From Candidatus Omnitrophota bacterium (GTDB lineage Bacteria; Omnitrophota; Gorgyraeia; Pluralincolimonadales; Pluralincolimonadaceae), in the NCBI GenBank assembly GCA_020061685.1, contig JAGUXU010000027.1, positions 1 through 8,180 on the forward strand: a DNA stretch of 8,180 nt, read 5' to 3'. Below, piece after piece: positions 5,340-8,180 of this stretch. Position 1 is the first letter of the stretch. Each line of letters starts with the position of its first letter. The notes below the pieces were generated by a model that was given only the letters and a program-made list of their open reading frames with translations, was not told where the DNA came from and made no database searches. Both the position numbers and the translations under genes were made by a program.

Positions 5340-6329
5340 ATGTTGAAGATCTACTATGATAACGACGCGGATTTAAATCTGCTGAAAGGAAAGAAGATCG
5401 CGATCATCGGCTACGGTAATCAGGGGCGGGCTCAATCCCTGAACCTTCGCGACAGCGGATGCGATGTCGTGGTCTCCGAACTGGAGGGCACGCCGAATTA
5501 CGAACAGGCGGTCAACGACGGTTTTAAGCCTGTTGCGGCCGATGCCGCGTCCAGGCAGGCCCAGATAGTGCAGATACTTACGCAGGACCATCTGCAGGCG
5601 AGGATATATAAGAACTATGTGGAAAATAACATGACTGACGGCAAGGCGTTGAATTTTTCCCATGGGTTTAATATACATTTCAAGCAGATCGTTCCGCCGA
5701 AGAATATAGATGTCTTTATGGTGGCTCCCAAGGGGCCCGGTGCCCTGGTCAGGACGCAGTATGAGGAAGGAAAAGGCGTCCCCTGCCTGGTCGCCGTCTA
5801 TCAGGATTACACGGAGAACGCCCTGCAACTCGGCCTTGCCTACGCGAAGGCGATAGGCGGCACAAGGGCCGGCGTCATCGAGACGACTTTCAAGGAAGAG
5901 GTAGAGACCGATCTCTTCGGCGAACAGGTCGTCCTGTGCGGCGGCGTCACCGAACTCATCAAGGCGGGATTCGATACACTGGTCGAGGCCGGATATCAGC
6001 CGGAGATAGCGTACTTCGAGTGCCTGCACGAGTTGAAACTTATAACCGACTTGATATGGGCCAGCGGCATACAGGGGATGAGGCAGCGCGTCTCGGATAC
6101 CGCCAAATACGGCGACCTGACGCGCGGCGAAAGGATCATCACGAAAACGACGCGCGCCGAGATGAAGAAGATATTGAAGGAGGTCCAGTCCGGCGAGTTC
6201 GCGAAGGAATGGATAAGGGAGAACGAGGCGGGAAGGAAGAATTTCGATAAACTCATGAAACGCGACTCCGAGCATCTGATCGAAGTCGTCGGGAAAAGCT
6301 TAAGGCAGATGATGCCCTGGATAAAGTAA
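5340..6329 (+). CDS. ilvC: Ketol-acid reductoisomerase, class I
   Basis: This enzyme isomerises and reduces acetolactate and acetohydroxybutyrate to the dihydroxy acids used by IlvD. At 329 residues it is the short class I form. The Rossmann part has GYGNQG (24-29). The catalytic and Mg set is complete: H108 (SHGF), K131 (PKGPG), D191 and E195 (ETDLFGEQ), E227 and E231 (FECLHE), and S252 (VSDTAKYGD). The cofactor loop reads VVVSELEGTPNYEQA (43-57). Against the common NADPH form (VVVGLREGSKSWKKA), the Arg and Ser residues that hold the 2'-phosphate are Leu48 and Asn53, and Glu47 sits at the end of the second strand, a pattern suggesting NADH use. AAGGAGGA (5323-5330), inside the ilvN tail, is an excellent ribosome site; only 2 nt separate the genes. 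Confidence 0.97.
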   Translation: MLKIYYDNDADLNLLKGKKIAIIGYGNQGRAQSLNLRDSGCDVVVSELEGTPNYEQAVNDGFKPVAADAASRQAQIVQILTQDHLQARIYKNYVENNMTDGKALNFSHGFNIHFKQIVPPKNIDVFMVAPKGPGALVRTQYEEGKGVPCLVAVYQDYTENALQLGLAYAKAIGGTRAGVIETTFKEEVETDLFGEQVVLCGGVTELIKAGFDTLVEAGYQPEIAYFECLHELKLITDLIWASGIQGMRQRVSDTAKYGDLTRGERIITKTTRAEMKKILKEVQSGEFAKEWIRENEAGRKNFDKLMKRDSEHLIEVVGKSLRQMMPWIK

Positions 6330-6362
6330 GCGTAAAACGCAAAGCGAAAAGTGTAAAGCGAA
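6330..6362 (+). repeat. A-rich tandem repeat between ilvC and leuA
   Basis: The 33-nt gap contains GCAAAGCGAAA (6339-6349) and GTAAAGCGAAA (6353-6363), 10 of 11 identical with a 14-nt period. They are preceded by GCGTAAAACGC (6330-6340), itself a small GCG/CGC hairpin. No Shine-Dalgarno sequence is present. Repeats built from 'GTAAAGCG' and 'AAACGC' words can occur as dispersed intergenic elements; only one locus is visible here. Confidence 0.5.
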
Positions 6363-7892
6363 ATGGAAAAGATCATAATATTTGATACGACGTTGCGCGA
6401 CGGGGAACAATGTCCCGGCGCGTCCCTAGAGGCGCACGAGAAACTCGAGATCGCAAGGCAATTGGTCCGCCTTAACGTGGACGTGATAGAGGCCGGTTTC
6501 CCGGTATCTTCGCCCGGCGATTTCGCCGCGGTGAAGTCCATAGCCCGGAAGATAAAGGGACCGGTCATATGCGGACTGGCGAGATGCATCAAAAAGGACA
6601 TCGAGTCAGCCGGATTGGCGGTAAAGCCCGCGAAGAATAAGAGGATACACGTCTTCCTCGCGACCTCAAAGGTGCATATGAAGTATAAGTTAAAGAAAGC
6701 CGAGGACGAGATAGCCAAGCTTGCCGCGGAAGGCGTGAGATACGCCCGCAAGTTCACCGATGATGTCGAATTCTCTCCCGAGGATGCCTCGAGGAGCGAG
6801 AAGGATTTCCTCTACCGCGTCATAGAAGAGGTGATATCGGCGGGAGCCAGGACGGTCAATATACCGGATACCGTAGGCTACGCCATACCCGAAGAATTCG
6901 GCGCATTGATACGCGATATCAATAACAATGTGCCTAATATAGGAAGGGCTGTCATCAGCGTCCATTGCCATAACGATCTCGGCTTGGGCGTGGCCAATTC
7001 CCTGGCCGCGGTCAAGAACGGCGCAAGGCAGGTCGAGTGCACGATAAACGGCATAGGCGAGCGCGCGGGCAACGCGTCGATGGAAGAGATCGTCATGGCG
7101 ATAAAAACGCGCAATGACCTCTTCGGCCTCTCGACAGGCATAAAGACCGAGGAGATCTACAAAGCGAGCAGGCTCGTCTCGAAGTTGACGGGTCTTGTCG
7201 TCCAACCGAACAAGGCGATAGTCGGACAGAACGCATTCGCGCATGAAGCGGGCATACACCAGGACGGCGTCTTAAAGAAGCGCACGACCTACGAGATAAT
7301 GAGCCCGAAAGAGATCGGCCTGAGCTCCTCAAGCCTGGTCCTGGGCAAGCACTCGGGCCGCCACGCTTTTGCCGAGAAGATGAAAAAACTCGGCTATACA
7401 TTAAGCGGGCCCGAGGTAGAAAAGGCATTTGAGCGTTTCAAGGTACTGGCCGACAAGAAGAAATTCATTTACGACGAGGACCTCGAGACGTTGATGGAAG
7501 AAGGCGCCGGCGGTTTCAGCGAGACATGGAAACTGGTCTCGTTCCGTACCGTCGCGGGTACGGATGAGACCCCTGTCGCCGACGTAAAGCTTCGTTCTAA
7601 GTCCGGCATAAAGACCGCCGAGGCCGAGGGCGACGGCCCTGTCGATGCCTGTTGCAAGGCGATAGATAAAATAACCAAGACCAAGGGCGAGATGATCGAT
7701 TATTCGATACAGGCAGTCACCAGGGGTAAGGATGCTCTGGGCGAGGTCACGGTCCGCGTAAGGGCAAAGGGCAAGGACGTGATAGGCAAGGCGGCTTCCA
7801 CCGACGTCGTCGAGGCAAGCGCCAAAGCGTACCTTAATGCCGTGAATAAATTGATACATAAGGAAGGAAAGAGATTGCGGATTGAGATCTGA
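6363..7892 (+). CDS. leuA: 2-Isopropylmalate synthase
   Basis: First committed step of leucine synthesis: 2-ketoisovalerate plus acetyl-CoA gives 2-isopropylmalate. The 509 residues show the DRE-TIM barrel: DTTLRDGEQCPGASL (8-22, R12/D13), GFPVSSPGDF (45-54), SVHCHNDLGLGVANSLAAV (199-217; H201 and H203 bind the metal) and NGIGERAGN (229-237; N237). A linker follows with QNAFAHEAGIHQDG (289-302) and GKHSGRHA (328-335). Residues about 385-509 are the LeuA allosteric domain, with GDGPVDA (423-429), so leucine feedback is expected. GFPVSSPGDF, the CPGASL loop and the full length favour isopropylmalate synthase over citramalate or homocitrate synthase, although paralogue function cannot be fully excluded. 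The start MEKIIIFDTTLRDGEQ fits the family exactly, yet no ribosome site precedes it. Confidence 0.95.
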   Translation: MEKIIIFDTTLRDGEQCPGASLEAHEKLEIARQLVRLNVDVIEAGFPVSSPGDFAAVKSIARKIKGPVICGLARCIKKDIESAGLAVKPAKNKRIHVFLATSKVHMKYKLKKAEDEIAKLAAEGVRYARKFTDDVEFSPEDASRSEKDFLYRVIEEVISAGARTVNIPDTVGYAIPEEFGALIRDINNNVPNIGRAVISVHCHNDLGLGVANSLAAVKNGARQVECTINGIGERAGNASMEEIVMAIKTRNDLFGLSTGIKTEEIYKASRLVSKLTGLVVQPNKAIVGQNAFAHEAGIHQDGVLKKRTTYEIMSPKEIGLSSSSLVLGKHSGRHAFAEKMKKLGYTLSGPEVEKAFERFKVLADKKKFIYDEDLETLMEEGAGGFSETWKLVSFRTVAGTDETPVADVKLRSKSGIKTAEAEGDGPVDACCKAIDKITKTKGEMIDYSIQAVTRGKDALGEVTVRVRAKGKDVIGKAASTDVVEASAKAYLNAVNKLIHKEGKRLRIEI

Positions 7893-7974
7893 GTACTTCC
7901 TGCAATGACGTGATAGTCAGGTAATTCCGCGTCCCGACGTATCGTCGGGACGAAGCGTTTATAAGGAGGGTGAA
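7893..7974. other. leuA-aroE gap
   Basis: This 82-nt gap contains the perfect hairpin at 7930-7952 and the aroE ribosome site AAGGAGG (7963-7969). I see no promoter with both boxes. aroE could be read through from leuA, with the hairpin trimming or stabilising the mRNA. Confidence 0.5.
7930..7952. repeat. Perfect 10-bp hairpin with TAT loop
   Basis: CGTCCCGACG (7930-7939) and CGTCGGGACG (7943-7952) are exact inverted copies around TAT. The stem is very stable, but the following bases (AAGCGTTTATAAGG) hold only three T, so it is a poor intrinsic terminator. It may be an mRNA-processing or attenuating hairpin, or a member of a dispersed palindromic repeat family. Its core CCGACG...CGTCGG recurs at 183-209. 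Confidence 0.6.
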
Positions 7975-8180
7975 ATGGCCGCGAATATCGACGGAAAGAC
8001 AAAGGTCTTCGGCATACTCGGATTTCCGGTAAGGCATAGTTTTTCGCCGGTCTTCCAGAATGCCGCGTTCAGGGCAAAGCGGATAAACGCCGTCTACGTG
8101 CCTTTTGAGGTCCCGCCCGGAAGATTGAAAGGGTCGGTAAGGGGACTGGCCGCTTTAGGCATTTGCGGCGTCAACGTGAC
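7975..8180 (+). CDS. aroE: Shikimate dehydrogenase, N-terminal part (partial)
   Basis: The 5' end of a gene that runs off the window; 68 complete codons are visible. It starts MAANIDGKTKVFGILGFPVR, then HSFSPVFQNAAF. The G-x-P-V-x-HS-x-SP motif with S22 and S24 is the shikimate-binding signature of AroE (NADPH-dependent reduction of 3-dehydroshikimate, aromatic amino acid pathway). The window ends at ...GVNV plus the first two bases of the next codon, at the start of the conserved NVT-x-P-x-K motif, so the catalytic lysine is not visible. The usual H-N after SP is Q28-N29 here. AAGGAGG (7963-7969) is a strong ribosome site 5 nt before the ATG. Being downstream of leuA, it may be co-transcribed, joining branched-chain and aromatic biosynthesis. 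A quinate/shikimate paralogue is the alternative. Confidence 0.9.
   Translation, partial: MAANIDGKTKVFGILGFPVRHSFSPVFQNAAFRAKRINAVYVPFEVPPGRLKGSVRGLAALGICGVNV

Noticed and set aside
5373..6275. 300-codon open frame on the minus strand opposite ilvC
   Set aside because: It lies entirely against a well-conserved gene, has no recognisable motif, and is explained by the codon bias of ilvC.
7899..7921. CCTG...CAGG and TGAC...GTCA inverted repeats just after leuA
   Set aside because: The arms are 4 bp and do not nest into one consistent stem; likely chance.

Overview
This window reads as a bacterial chromosome segment with a complete branched-chain amino acid block (ilvD-ilvB-ilvN-ilvC-leuA). It is preceded by a small toxin-antitoxin/cupin cluster and flanked by the ends of two housekeeping genes. 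All recognisable genes are on the + strand. Coding sequence uses many ATA (Ile) and AGG/AGA (Arg) codons in an otherwise moderately GC-rich context. Intergenic gaps hold short palindromes and runs of the type 'GTAAAGCGAAA'. Together with the ilvDBNC-leuA-aroE order, this makes me think of a candidate phylum such as Omnitrophota. That is a guess from style, not a proven assignment; a deep-branching anaerobic Gram-negative is the safer statement.

Layout. Positions 1-94 encode the last ~30 residues of alanine racemase. Positions 95-312 are non-coding and carry three separate inverted repeats. A good sigma-70-type promoter (313-341) then drives a ribbon-helix-helix antitoxin (362-604) and an overlapping MazF/PemK-type endoribonuclease toxin (589-924). 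A membrane-targeted or lipoprotein cupin (929-1390) starts only 4 nt after the toxin stop. The gap 1391-1490 contains a near-consensus extended -10 promoter followed by a short palindrome at the expected transcription start.

From 1491 to 7892 five biosynthetic genes run almost without gaps: dihydroxy-acid dehydratase, acetolactate synthase large and small subunits (ATGA overlap), class I ketol-acid reductoisomerase and 2-isopropylmalate synthase. Together they convert pyruvate to 2-ketoisovalerate and commit it to leucine; with 2-ketobutyrate they also make the isoleucine keto acid. The missing steps (ilvE, leuCD, leuB) are not in this window. Two built-in feedback points are visible: the ACT domain of IlvN (valine-type) and the C-terminal LeuA regulatory domain (leucine). 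After a perfect hairpin the 5' part of aroE (shikimate dehydrogenase) begins at 7975 and runs off the window.

Nothing here is a clearly unprecedented system. The points most worth checking are a ketol-acid reductoisomerase whose cofactor loop lacks the usual NADPH-phosphate-binding residues and looks NADH-type, the possible toxin-antitoxin-cupin transcription unit with an operator-like palindrome over its -10 box, and the intergenic repeats, including a 14-nt tandem repeat leading into a leuA start without a Shine-Dalgarno sequence.
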